From Coccinella septempunctata (Eukaryota; Arthropoda; Insecta; Coleoptera; Coccinellidae): DNA of 64,000 nt. Every line of letters begins with the position of its first letter. Positions within the stretch are counted from its first letter, which is position 1. Below the pieces are notes generated by a model. That model was not told where the DNA came from. It made no database searches and saw only the letters and a list, made by a program, of their open reading frames with translations. Below are positions 24,137 to 36,554 of the stretch, one piece after another. The DNA lies in assembly GCF_907165205.1 (NCBI RefSeq), contig NC_058193.1, forward strand, positions 33,617,521 through 33,681,520, written 5' to 3'. A program made the translations under genes and the position numbers.

Positions 24137-24573
24137 ACTTTTTAGGATTTTCACTTCCAATCTCTAAAACAAAATCAATTAAAAAATGAAATAAATGATT
24201 TGCTCCTTCGTAAATTCCTGCACCAACTTGTCAGGAGCAAATCAACTAGAAAAAATTGTTGCCTGACAATGAACTGAAAATAAAGAACGTTGAAATTATA
24301 ATTTTATTTTGTAACAATATAATGTCAAACAGAAGATACAATTCAGAGGATTTTCGAAAATTGATTTCCGTCTGATATAGACTCCGAAACGTTACAATAT
24401 AAAATTATAATTTCAACGTTCTTTATTTCCAGTTCATTGTCAGGCAACGAATTTTTCTAGTTGATTTGCTCCTGACAAGTTGGTGCAGCAATTTACGAAG
24501 GAACAAATCGTTAATTTCATTTTTAATTAATTTTGTTTCAGAGATTGGGAGTGAAAACCCTATACAAAAAGTA
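24137..24573. repeat. Large palindrome (about 175-bp arms, about 80-bp loop)
   Basis: The left arm (about 24137-24315) and right arm (about 24394-24573) are near-perfect inverted copies. Shared blocks include CTTGTCAGGAGCAAATCAAC, TTGCCTGACAATGAACTG, AAAGAACGTTGAAATTATAA and TTTCACT-CCAATCTCT. The loop holds the only unpaired sequence (about 24316-24393). The 13-mer AGTATATACAAAT lies outside the left arm (24082-24094) and again at the right edge (24570-24582), like a direct repeat. It may be a foldback or MITE-type element, a recent inverted duplication, or a transcribed hairpin. No coding potential is seen. Confidence 0.85.
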
Positions 24574-24583
24574 TATACAAATG

Positions 24584-25420
24584 TTTGCTTTCATCTCAAC
24601 CTTTACAATTAAAGTTTAAATAGTTATCTGTACCATTGGAATGATCTATACTTCAACTATACTTGAAGGGATAACAATGCAAAAGAATCTCTGCAAATTA
24701 ACAATTTATACAATGACTTCCCAACTCTAAAATCGACTTGTGAAGGAGAATCAACAGAAATCCATAAAAAATCTTCAGGGTAATCTCCATTACAGTTCTT
24801 ATTTTGTTTAGATCCCTATCAGAGCTCCATACGCTCGCAAACAACTCACGCAAGACTTCACCCTCAAGCCCACCATAATATCTCGTTACAAACGAGAAAA
24901 AACGAGCAAAATCAGAACGAACACTACACCCGTAGGCCGTACCCCTCCTCGCTATCCCTGTCTTCGATCAGTTCCACTCAGCGATCAATCCCGGGTTATT
25001 TAAAAACTACGGGCATTAAATCCTCACTTTTAATTGGCCATACATGCCAAATCTGGTTAATTCGCCGCTGAGATCAGATGAATCGATAAGCGGTGGGGTC
25101 TATCACGCGGAAAAGTTTCAACGGTGGAGATTAAATAAATTTACACGTCAAAATAACTGAAGTTAATTATAGCATGGGAATACGGGATCATGGCGGGCTC
25201 TGCCTGGAGAGGTTGTGACAGCAAAGGACGCCGCATCCTCTCGGTTGACTGCTACACCTACACAGCCGTGAAGAGTGAAGACAGAGGCGAAACTTGCGGT
25301 AGGCACAAAATATCTCAGTTTGCCAAGTATAAAAAAGTATGAGTATTTTAATGGCGAAAAATAACTAATTCGGAACTAAGCAAACTAGCCAGCCTATTCA
25401 AGAACCACAGTGTTTCTTTT
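24584..25420. other. Non-coding DNA, GC-richer patch at about 24850-25310
   Basis: No open frame of interest. The patch 24850-25310 is clearly less AT-rich than its surroundings and could be a regulatory element or an old exon. Nothing in the sequence decides. Confidence 0.35.
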
Positions 25421-25965
25421 GACTTAAACCGAATTGGTACTATGGATGAGACTTGAGTACATTTCGAAGATCCAAAAACAAAGCAACAATCGATGGAATG
25501 GCGACACTCTGGTTCTCCAAGACCTAAGAAGTTTCGTGTCCAAAAATCTGCTGGAAAAGTTCTTGCTTCAGTTTTTTGGGATTACCATGGAGTAATCATG
25601 ATTGATTTTTTGGATAAGGGTACAATAATAAATGGAGATTACTATTCGACATCACTGACCACTCTACGGGAAAAAATTGAAGAGAAAAGACGCGGAAAGC
25701 GATCCAAAGGTGTTTTGTTTTTGCAGGACAACGCCCCTGCACACAAATCTCATGTTGCCATGCAAAAAATTCGTGATTTAGGGTTTGAATTACTAAACCC
25801 CCCTCCCTTATTCGCCAGATTTGGGTCCATCCGACTATCATCTCTTTCCTCAACTGAAAAAAGTTTAAAAGGTCGTAAATTTTCTTCCAACGTGGAGGTA
25901 ATCAAAGCTGTGGAGGTCTGGTTTGCAGATCAAGAAGAAACATTTTTTTTGAAAGGTCCAGAGAA
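25421..25965 (+). mobile_element. Mariner element D, internal fragment
   Basis: Fragment of the same mariner, truncated at both ends, running from NRI-TMDET to just before the terminal GLETLQ block. The catalytic-region tryptophan codon is TGA (DET-stop). The frame 25493-25981 then covers MEWRHSGSPRPKKF, the D2 motif DNAPAHKSH and a frameshifted D3 region (the SDYHLF block is scrambled to SIRLSSLSS). No terminal repeats or TA duplication are present. Confidence 0.88.
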
Positions 25966-26916
25966 TTCTGAACTCCGATGAACGCCCATGCAGTATGAAA
26001 CTTGTTTGGGGATTAGGAAATATATATCTCACAAAACTCCATGAGATGAGGATTCAGCAGGATAATTGTTATTAATTCATTCATTATGCATCCAAACAGA
26101 TAACATATTTCGATCAAAGCACAATCAAGAAATCATCGTAATGAAAGACATCAAAGCATCTCGTCATTTCCAACCACTGAGATATCTTAATTCGAATTAT
26201 TTATCTGCATTGACAGTCACTGGAGTAAAATTATTTCGAAATATTCCTTGCTAATTGAAATCGCTTCGTGTACTCGAGCATAACTCATCTGGAACGATTT
26301 GAGCCAGCCTGAGGACGCAAATTCAAATGATTTAAACGGTCGGTATGTACATTTAGTAAGGCGATATTTTAATGGTAGATTTCCATAACATGAGCTCCTC
26401 TCGAAAAAATTCAATATTAGATGTTTTTCAAGAACCGACAAGGTCGTAAAGGGTCAGTGCTCTCCAAGGTCCACCAAGGACGTTTTCCATTCCCCGTGAA
26501 ATAGTAATAATAATAATGTAGGATTCGCATTTTGACGATGTTAATATTGCATATAAATATTTCAGTACCTGAGGGCAACAACATGATGCCCACTCAGGTG
26601 GGGATTATATATGTGATGTTGGGGGACAAATTTATTATGTTCTGTATGAGAAAAGTTGTGAAATTGATAAGGGTTCATGGTTTCAGTCCTTGGGTAATAT
26701 TTTAGCGGTGGTGTGATCTCAAAAACAACGTAAAAGTGAATAAGAAGAACAATATCAGGAATATGGACTTTATTGACTTTATTACAGGTACTCTGACGTT
26801 TCGAGGACTTCTTTCACCTTCATCAAGGCTAGTTGTCGAACAATTTTAATCTGGAAATTTCTGGTAAAAGTAATCTGAGTCAAGGCAAAAGGAAGTACAT
26901 GTAAACTTTAGGTTGG

Positions 26917-27408
26917 GAGAAAATTTACGACCTTTTAAAATTTTTTTCAGTTAAGGAAAGATGATAGTCGGAGTCAAATCTGGTGAATAAGGGGGGGTTT
27001 AGTAATTCAAACCTTAAATCACGAATTTTTTGCATGGCAACATGAGATTCGTGTGCAGGGGCGTTGTCCTGCAAAATCAAAACACCTTTGGATAGCTTTA
27101 CGCGTCTTTTCTCTTTTATTTTTTCCTGTAGAGTGGTCAGTAATGTCGAATAGTAATCTCTGGTGATTGTTCTACCCTTATCCAAAAAATCAATCATGAT
27201 TACTCCATGGCAACCGCAAAAGACTGAAGCAAGAACTTTTCCAGCAGATTTTTGTACACGAAACTTCTTAAGTCTTGGAGAACCAGAGTGTCGCCATTCC
27301 ATCGATTGTTGCTTTGTTTTTGGATCGTAGAAATGTACCCAAGTCTCATCCATAGTAACAATTCGGTTTAAGAAGTCTACATCGGTGTCAAATCGAGCAC
27401 ATCTCAAT
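26917..27408 (-). mobile_element. Mariner element E, internal fragment
   Basis: Minus-strand fragment of the same mariner, truncated at both ends (similarity runs from ARF-DVDF to KGRKFSS). It contains D1 (VTMDETWVHFYD) and D2 (ILQDNAPAHES). The D3 block is shortened by a deletion (FTRFDSDYHLS). It faces mariner D about 950 bp away. Confidence 0.87.
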
Positions 27409-27417
27409 TCCTCCAAA

Positions 27418-28237
27418 TGGGAACATATAGCAATACAGAAATGACAAATACTTGGGAATTCGTAACCAGAATATTGTGTATTTATACGATGCTTGAGCGT
27501 AAAACCATTGGATAAACCAATCCTCAGAACGGAAATTTCAATTATTCCTTGGATATAATTTGCGCCTTACAATAGGCTTTCAACAATACAATGGTTGGTT
27601 TCCTCAAGTTTAGGATGAAATATCCCCATGTAGCATATTTTCCTCATGATCTAACTAGTTGAATATCTATTAGATATCCAATAGACATTTTTACCGATTC
27701 TCCAACTATATACAACTTAATTATTACTTCTTTTTTTGCATTCACACCTGCATCATCAGAAAATACTTTTGAATTTTCTCAATACATAGATGGTTTTCCA
27801 GTAGAATACAAAATAAAACAAGAAATTTCAACATTATGATGAAGAACAAATCTATAGATCATGCTCTATTCATGCTTCTGAGCAGAAATATTTCAAGAAA
27901 ATACTCATATGGAATAGCCCTGATGTGATGCAATGATATATTCTTCAATCTTAAGAGATCCCATGAAGTTTTATAATAGCAGATGTAAATGAAGAAATAT
28001 ACCTATATCTAAAATCTGAACTCATTTATTTCGGTACATAAACTGTGAAAAAACTCTGATTTTTATAAAATTAAAATATGGATTTGCTCTGTTGTACTCG
28101 TTCTAATACATAAAAGATTTTCAATCAAACTGAAAGACAATTTTCAATTCGTAATCCATCATTAGTTTGACTGTCGTCAACCATATGTATTCAACACTTT
28201 CATACTCTTCAAATCAAATCTTTAATTGAAGAAAACG
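27418..28237. other. Intergenic, downstream of the first carrier gene
   Basis: AT-rich and without open frames. The complement of a polyadenylation signal (TTTATT near 28025) lies about 210 bp past the carrier stop codon and could end its transcript. Confidence 0.4.
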
Positions 28238-29312
28238 TTAAACTGCTGTCTCCAATCTCTTCGAACTCAAGTATTTCATGTGTAGGTCTCTCAATAAGTC
28301 CCAAAACACTAAACACAATGCACCGTGTGGCGCTAGCCTCATATAATTTGGTCCAATTCCCTTGTAGAATCCCTGAAATCCTTCCGCCCTCCATATTTTC
28401 AAGAAACAGTCGCCAAGCCCCTTATAAAGAAGACCTTTACCGGAAGCGTCAACACCTGGAAATATTGTACGTGACTACAGAACTTTTAAGAGTGAAACAC
28501 CCACCTTGATTGTAAAGTCTGGTTGACACCAAGTCAAATGGGGTGATTGCTACTGTCTGGAAAATGGTACTGACGAAACCAGCACTGATGGAAGCAAGCA
28601 AGGGATTGGTCCTCATTGGCTCGTATTCTTTAAGCATGTCTTTGGTTACAGCGAAACTGGTGAGTTGGGCAGAAGATCCTACGAGTGCCCTTAGCACTGT
28701 TCCAGAAACTCCCCTCCACAGTCCTCGTATCTGAAGACAATCGGAATTCGAAATGATAGGTTTTCAAGGCTACTGAACAATTCACACAAGGCTAATGCAT
28801 TTACCAGCCAAGCCTAATCAATAACTCACCCCTTGAGCACTGTATATACTCCTCACAGCAACCAAAACACCTTGGTGGTGATGCTGATGCCCTACTGCAA
28901 TTTGCCGAGCAGCTTGGGACTGCAACTGTGTCTTAATCATGAAAAGAGGACTTCCTACGAATGCTCCAGCTGCTCCTGTCGACGCACTGGCGATAAAACT
29001 CCTATACATTATGGTTTTCCCCTTATCGTCCGTCAAATAACCTTCATCTTGAAGCAGTGAATACAGTCCTAACCTAATACTATTCCTCAATGAATGCAGC
29101 ATGAGAGCAGCCCCTAAACCTTTTTGAAGACCTCGGATTCCTTCGTTTTTGGCTACCACGTAAGCTGCATGAACAGTGTTCTTGTAAAAGACCGCATGTT
29201 TGCCCTTGGCTTGAAGTTCACCCTGTAGCTGCATCCTGGTCTTCAGTACGTCGAAAGGGTTGCTAAATAGGGCGGCTCCGGAGGCTGCTAGGCCTCCTAT
29301 GATGAAATCCAT
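28238..29312 (-). CDS. Mitochondrial carrier, SLC25A34/35-like (copy 1), 308 aa, 3 exons
   Basis: Inner-membrane mitochondrial transporter; the substrate of this subfamily is not firmly known. Exons in reading order are 29312-28830, 28730-28505 and 28455-28238, joining in phase to 308 residues, the usual carrier length. Three repeats are visible. Repeat 1 carries NPFDVLKTRMQLQ (around 18-30). Repeat 2 carries SPLFMIKTQLQSQ. Repeat 3 carries TPFDLVSTRLYNQG, whose lack of the basic residue after PFD-- is a habit of this subfamily as I recall it. Half-repeat motifs such as EGIRGLQKGL, IRGLWRG and EGFQGFYKG are also present. The start MDFIIGGLAA fits the family start. Introns are short (99 and 49 bp). 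A paralogue lies 1.8 kb upstream in the same orientation, so this is a tandem duplication. Family assignment is firm; exact member and substrate are not. Confidence 0.9.
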
Positions 29313-31125
29313 GTCGTAAGAATGCCTATGTCCTTTTTGGATGCGATTCTGAATGGTTACCTCACTTTTTTCGTATAATGGTGTCCCATTTTCTGCAAAA
29401 TGAAGATTTTTGAGGAGATTAAGGCATTTTTTGCCTCAATATTCATCATAATTTCTACGAAATTTGAGAATCCATCTGTTCATTTGAGATCTCAGTACAT
29501 TTGAAAGAACGCGACACAAAAAACTCGTTATTTGATTACTTGAAAACTAATTGAACTAAATGTGTCATGATTTTAGCGAAAAATAATTCGAATTTTAAGA
29601 ATCCAGCGTCAACTCTCGCATTGTATCTTTCAATTCCCAATATTTGCATCTCAAGATCGGCTAGAAGCTGACAGAATTGTTATATGATGCAGTTCTGTTG
29701 AGATAAGCTTATTTTTCAAAAAAAAAGTTTTTGATTATTGGTTTGAAGACGTGAGAATTTACCTACCTTTCATGAGATGCATCTCGCGCAAATATTCGAA
29801 TATTCGGGTTGGAATCAATGTAGATCCCAGTCCGGATCTGTACATTGTTGACGGAACAAGATTAGAGGTATCTTTTATTTTAATATTATCAATGATCTAT
29901 CCGTAAATATGAAATTAGGGCGAATTTATGAATTGTTAGAAAGTACAGCACAGATACTATTTCAGAAGTATACACCAAAAACGATACACGGTGTCTTTGC
30001 TAACATTGCAACACGAAATATCAAAAAATTAACTTTCAAAATATTTTCATTAGCAATCTATTATCTACTCATGAATCTAATCTGAAGGAGTAAGCAAAAT
30101 ACTAAAAAACCTCATGAAAGAAAGCGACAAAGATGTAGTATATTTTCTTTTTGTGCATTGTCTCCAAAAATAGATTACGTGTTCAACCTTAAATGAACTC
30201 TTTTGTTAGTGAATGAGGAAAGCAGGTCATGAAACTTTATGACAGGATTGGATAAGGAAAAAGGAAAGGTTGAATAAAAAGCAAATCAACGTCACATGGT
30301 TTTTAATGCGTGAGGAAACTCACAAAGATGTTACAAGCTGAGAAATACAATATTAATGCACCCAGAAAACTAACTACTCACTGTAAAGTAACGTTATACG
30401 AATGGGAAAACTCTGAAACTGAAAGCTCTTGATCGAGCTTTAGGGAGGTTATGTTCAATTGTGATTCAGCAACAGTAGCAGACCAACAGATTGAACAGGT
30501 CTCGTTTACCTATTCGGCGACACTGGTGTGGAGATTCCCTGATAGAAATAGCACCGCATGCGCTACGGTGATCAGGGACGTAACAGGATATTTGGCATAT
30601 TGTCGGAAAACATCGGAAAAATGAAATTTTCATAAACTATAAGAGCATGGCACCAAGGTCTTAGAAAAAAGAAATTTAAACTGAAGTTATCAGCACCCAG
30701 AAGAAATTTCACAAATTTTTCTGTCGGTGGTAACTCAACATATTACTCAAAAACCGCCGATGCTAAAAATTTGAGAGTTTAGTCCTAAAAACGAAGCACT
30801 TTGAGCTATAATTTTCTTTCTTCAAATTTCCTCTGCTACAATTTCTCTTCAAGTTGTTAAAAACTACCTGAAAATTCGGAATTTTTGTGGTCCCTTAATT
30901 TTTTTCATTAGAGTAGTTGTTAATCGTAACTTTTAATGAATAAAAACTAACAAAAAATATGTTTTATTGAATCAGTGGATTCAATATTCAATGAGAAGGT
31001 ATAAGTAATAAACAACAATATTAAAATAAATAAATAATATAGATCTTAACAAATATATCACACAAAAATAATAACAATTACATTTGCATTGAACTGCAAA
31101 ACCAATACTACTTTGCCTTCATCGA
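29313..31125. other. Intergenic spacer between tandem carrier genes
   Basis: 1.8 kb without supported coding. It must contain the promoter of the downstream carrier and the 3' end of the upstream one; TTTATTGA at about 30963 could be the complement of a polyadenylation signal. No transposon recognised. Confidence 0.45.
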
Positions 31126-32688
31126 CTACCAATAAAGTTCACATGAGTTTGGATGTACTACTTTTTCGACGAAATGTTCGTTATACAAACTCAAATTTGG
31201 ACTATATTTATCATGAATCTCACAGTTATTGTCGTAGAAATCTTTCAATTGCTCCCAAAATACCAGACACAGCACTGTATGTGGTCCAAGTTTCATCGAA
31301 AGTGGCCCTAAGCCTCTGTAAAATGGTCTTAGACCTTCTTTTTTATAAGTCTTCCTCAGGCAGTCCAAAAAACCGTCGTAGACTTGTTGGGAATTCTGTT
31401 TTGGATTAATTGCTGAAAGGATAGAAATGTTTCTTTTTAACCAGGCTAATCACCAGAGATTATTGAATATTCACCTTGTTTGTAAAGTTTTGTAAGAACG
31501 GCATCGAAGGGTGTCATTGCAAGACTTAAAACTATACCAGCTATTGAACTGGCAAGCAAAGTCGTAAGCATTGGAAGCTCCTTGAAAGTATCCAGCTTGT
31601 TGAAATTTTCCCTTGCGATGGCAAAGGAAGTCAACTGGGATGTTCCAATAAATGCTCTAGGTAGAGAAGCAGTTGCTCCTTTGAAGAAACCACGAAGCTG
31701 TAAAAAAATAATAATAATAACTTCATCATCATCATCCTCGAACAAAATATTGAATAAATTTTGGAGAATTGTGGCAATTTTCTTTGAACTCACCCCTTGG
31801 TCCCTATATATTCTTGCAGCAATTTGAGAGTACGAATTCTTGTCAGATTTTTTCTCTTGTTTGTCGAGTTCCATGTGAGTTTTGACGAGGTAGAAAGGAG
31901 AGGACATGTATTGACCTATGAGTCCACCAGCAGTACTTGAGGCCATACTCATAGGCACATTCACTTCTCCTGAAGAGTTTGTTGTATAACCCCTTCTCTG
32001 GGAAAATTGATATGTCCCTAGAAGAGAAAATATTTTCCTTACGTTCCCACAAATACTGCGCCTATCAAGTTTATAAGACTAGAACTTGCAATTAACTTTT
32101 TTGTTACTGAAAACAAGCGAGCAATAAACTGAAGCCAACTTCGATATTTTCGAATCTATCTACACTTAATCCGTTAGATTAGATCATAGGATGTCAATAT
32201 ACAATCGTAGAGAAAATGCTTCTGAACGTAAAAAGTTCTCAAAATCTCTTGAACGTAGTAACACTATAAATGGGTTCTGTGAAGGAGTCTGGATTGTAAA
32301 ACATGAACTGAAAATTTTTTGAGTAGGTATAAAGTTTTTGGATTCTAGATTCTGAAAGAGTTCTAGATGTTAAAATTTAGCCCAGAAGTTGAGAATCGCT
32401 GGTCAATTGAATTGAAACCTTGAATGTTTGTTCAAATAATTGTTGATGGGGCTTACCAAGTTTCATCCCATAACTGGTGAGATGGGCGAGAATAGCTGGG
32501 GACAAACCATTCTGTAATGATTTAACGCCATTGCTTCTAGTCACTAGATATCCGGCGTGTATAAAATTTCGATATTTTCTATTAACCGGACTTTTCTTGT
32601 CCAATTCCATGTGATGTTTCATCACCTCCAAAGGATTCGTTAATATACCCGCACTCACAGCAGCCAGACCTCCAATAACAAACTCCAT
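31126..32688 (-). CDS. Mitochondrial carrier, SLC25A34/35-like (copy 2, divergent), 321 aa, 4 exons
   Basis: Second tandem carrier gene. Exons are 32688-32457, 32017-31794, 31697-31475 and 31412-31126, all GT-AG and in phase. Signature motifs are NPLEVMKHHMEL (repeat 1), SPFYLVKTHMEL (repeat 2, acidic residue replaced by Tyr) and TPFDAVLTKLYKQG (repeat 3, basic residue replaced by Leu). EGLRPFYRGLGP is near the end. It has diverged strongly from copy 1: N-terminal MEFVIGGLAA is shared, loops differ, and it carries a tail of roughly 30 extra residues ending HPNSCELYW. The extra intron in the first repeat (440 bp, 32018-32456) is absent from copy 1. It is probably an inner-membrane transporter with shifted substrate or regulation. 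Confidence 0.87.
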
Positions 32689-33561
32689 GTTTGTTCAGGA
32701 ATTCTACTTCGAGTGGAGGTTCTCTATTTTCTTCTGACTCTATCGTATGCGATGTCTATTCTTTAGGATCGAGATGAAAAGTGGTAAACTGGAAACTGAC
32801 AGGTTTTTCCGGCCTTTATATAGCCATATTCAGTCCTAATACGAATAGGTAATAGTGGGAGTATCACTGACTTTTTATCGTTCGTAAATTTTCGCTATCT
32901 ATTTTTTCCCAGACAACAATTATGATTCATTTGCTCAACACGTGCCTCACATTTTGCACTTTTGTATCTATCCCAACTGGAAGATTCCCTAGCTTCCTTT
33001 ATCTCGGAAAGAATGCTCCTATATTGCAGTTCTGGACTTTTCCACCTCATATTGATAATTCATCCAGATGTAATTTGGTGATGTATTACTTGGGATTGAA
33101 TGAGGGTTTGTTTTGCTTTCATTGTGATCTACTAGCTCTTTTCCACTGATGCGTATTGATTAATTAATTTTCCACAAGGATTCAACCATTTTGTTTTTAC
33201 AATATATGTATGAACAATAACATAAGAAAATGTCGATGAACCTTTAATAAGTCAGCAATAAAATAATTATGTAGGCGGAATATCACTGTAATGAAATCAT
33301 AGCATGTATAGCACATTTTCAATACCTATATCTGCCTTCAACAACAGTTTCATTTTGTTCAAAATCTCAGTTTTATATTATTAATATTAGATACTAATAG
33401 GTATGTTTCAGTGATGGAACAATTGGCAATATTATCACCATTTCGCTATTCTTTTAAAAGTGGGAAGATATATAGTTTTACTCTATAATATTTAGTACTA
33501 AGGACCATTCTCCTATTTCACTTGGGAGTACATAAACAATTCGAAATCGAATATCTTTCAG

Positions 33562-33601
<40 letters not shown>

Positions 33602-36554
33602 TAATCGATCTTTATCTCACATACGTCTTCCCAAAAATCGAACAGTTTTATGTGTATAGTAGGTACACTACTCCAAAACTGACAGGGGATCGCGTATGAA
33701 TTCCTTTTTATTCCTATATAGCTTTCATCAAAGTATGTGTTTCTTTGTTATACAAACCTGAAATAGCTCATATTTTCAAATGGAAAGTCTTTATTCTTTC
33801 ATATATCAACAAAGCATACTCTGGTATCTGATCAAAATCACAAGATCAGTGATCCAAACTGTTGAGAGTGTTGATTAGAGTTATTATTTGACACCATCGT
33901 ATTCTTCTGAGTAATACCCGAATGAAATACGGCTCTGGAATTCGAAAAACAAACCAAAACATTCCCTAGCTCCACCCTGATCTTCATACTAGACTTATGT
34001 ATTATTCCATATGAGATAAATCCCTGCTACAATTCCAAATAATCCTGGATAAACTTTCCAAACAAATTTCCATACATTCAGTTCGTACTGAAAACAGAAA
34101 GTGAGAACGCCAAATTATGATGATTCATTCATAAAATACTTTAAAAGTCTTCGGGTTCAAGTTATAGGTCGACGAGAAACATTCCCAGACATGAAATGTA
34201 ATAGATTCGCGATAAACCCTAATTAAACAGATAAAATCATCGATTGCACTTTGACACCTAGAATTGGTTCGTCTGGAGATTATTTTTTTCACTCTCTCAT
34301 AGGATGTCTGCCAGGAAGAAATCCTTGATAACGGGTGTTTAAAAATCACGATGAGAAGCGTGTCGATTTTCATGGCCACTAGGATGAGCTTTATCGCAAT
34401 TTGGTATATTTACAAAAACAGAAGAAAGTGAGTGTGGAAACTCTCATCAGGGTATTTGTCTATTGAGAATAATACATATTTCGAATCCTGTTCAAAAATT
34501 GATAATAGTAGCCTATAATGAATATCCTTCAAAGATTTTGAACACATTCCTTCGAGGATTCTTCGAAGAACCATCAAAGGGTGCTTTTTTTGAAAAAACA
34601 ACCTGAATGATTCAAACCAGCTCATTGTGTTTTTCTAAAATTTTGCGAAACATTCACGTTATGGATGATACCTACTCCAGTTCTAGGAATTCAAGAAAAA
34701 TATCAATTGTTCCACATGCCACAGACGAAAGAAGATTTAGATTACACAAGTAGTTTGTTTCCATTTGCTCAGACACTCCTAATCAAACTAGATCATCGCC
34801 AAATATCACTAATCTGTATCTTTCGAAAAAACTTACTATATATCATTGTTTACAGGTGAGATACCTATAAAATTCAGGAAAACCCCTATGCTCTCATTGC
34901 AATTTTCCAGCGAAGAACTGAGGATAAAACGTAATAAGATAATCTCTGGATTATATTGGTGGCTCATATCTCAGTTGTCTGAATAAGGAAGGTCATTAAA
35001 AAATCAATAATTCTCAATTTGGAGACATAAAAGTGTAGATTCTTATGTAACGTAATTTTTTACAAGTTTGAGTAACCGACAAACATATACATAATTATAG
35101 CCTCAACCACAAACTAACATTTCGTTAATCATTTCTGTTATATTACCAAACAAACTTAGGCGTTATTGTTTGCTTAAAAACCTCATCCTCATGTCATTTC
35201 ATAACATCTTGAATATTCTCCTCCGCAGCATATTTCGAAAGGTGATGCATGTCTTCGCTAAATTAACCAAATGATGCATAGTATGAAATTTAGATCTATC
35301 TACAGGCCACAATAAGGTTTAAAAGTCTAAGACATTTTTTGATCAAGTAAAGATAACTAAAAGAATTTCCTTTTTCGTTTGTACACACTAAATACTGAAA
35401 TATTATTCTCGGAAGCAACACAAATCATTCTCCCCTCATAGTCTCGTTTTGAAATTATGAGTTAATTTGTATTTTGTGTTGCCTATACAGCTGCAAGATT
35501 TTTAGAAGATAAGTGGGCAGAGAATGGACACCATATTATAATGAATATTAGTTGAAATATCGCAGAGTGTATTGCAAAACATGAGAGAAGAGCAATGAAA
35601 TATTTTTTTTCATAAAAGTCGAAGACATCTGTAAATTCAGCGTGAGGACCATTCACCAAAGTAAAACTGCTTTCTTTGGCATGATGATGACGTCTCTCAA
35701 ATGTCATCGAAAGAAGTTAGGTTAAGAGTAGGTTGTCAAATGAGGAAAACTCGTGTATTTTTCGGAGATGAAATTTATTCGTTACGCAATCATAACAAAT
35801 AATATTTACAGCGGAAATTAAACCCTTGGAAATATCCTTTATCCCAAATATTTCGAAATAAAAACTTGGTAAAAACAATTGATCAAAATCCCATGACATT
35901 GTCATCCTAATAACAATTTGGAAAACTCAAGTAAGCATATTTCTTGTTGATGATAAAATATAACAGGATATTGCCATACTGAAGTTAGTATATTATCTTT
36001 TGTGAGGAAACTCATATCATATAATATTTTAGGATTGACACGAAATGTCTAAGGAAGAACAGGTTAAAAAGAATTTTGTCTTAATGCATGTTTATTGCAA
36101 TGAGCTAAAATTAGAATTGAGCTGAATCTCCTGTCAATTTTTGTGATGTAATACTGTTTATCGTTAACTGAAGAAGTGAACCCTTCTGTTATTTTATTCC
36201 TTGAACTGTCAACTCTCAAGTGAAAAAATTGGTACCACTCGGCAGAAGAGAAATATTCACATTGATTTGAACATGAAAAAGTTTCAGTTGACTTCTATTC
36301 AATATAATAAAAATAGATTTCTCAATAATTAATTTTTGTCTACTTCTATTTCTGTTGAATATATCAGAAAAAACTGGGTAGTTCTTCATACATTATATTG
36401 AATATTAGGTTATGTGTCACTGATTGTCAGTATCTGATCAAATGTGCTTTTGAGGCTTCCCTATGTTGCTGTATAATAGCTAAGAATTTTTCTGTTTCAG
36501 TTTCTGATTGTCGCATGGTAGATATTTGAAACCTAATCCACCTGCACGACTGTA
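32689..36554. other. Intergenic, 3.9 kb, divergent promoters of carrier 2 and mitofusin
   Basis: No recognisable gene; the frames at 32922-33149, 34125-34379, 34410-34625 and 35483-35905 lack family signatures. It contains the TA microsatellite described separately. A TTTCTGTTTCAG acceptor-like site near 36490-36500 suggests an upstream non-coding first exon for mitofusin. Confidence 0.4.
33563..33599. repeat. (TA)n microsatellite
   Basis: About 18 uninterrupted TA dinucleotides in the intergenic region between the carriers and mitofusin. Likely polymorphic in length. Confidence 0.95.

Noticed and set aside
26770..26860. Motif CTGACGTTTCGAGGAC followed by TTCATCAAGG, often seen next to retroelements in insects
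   Set aside because: Only a short stretch, with no reverse transcriptase or terminal structure nearby; too little to assign.
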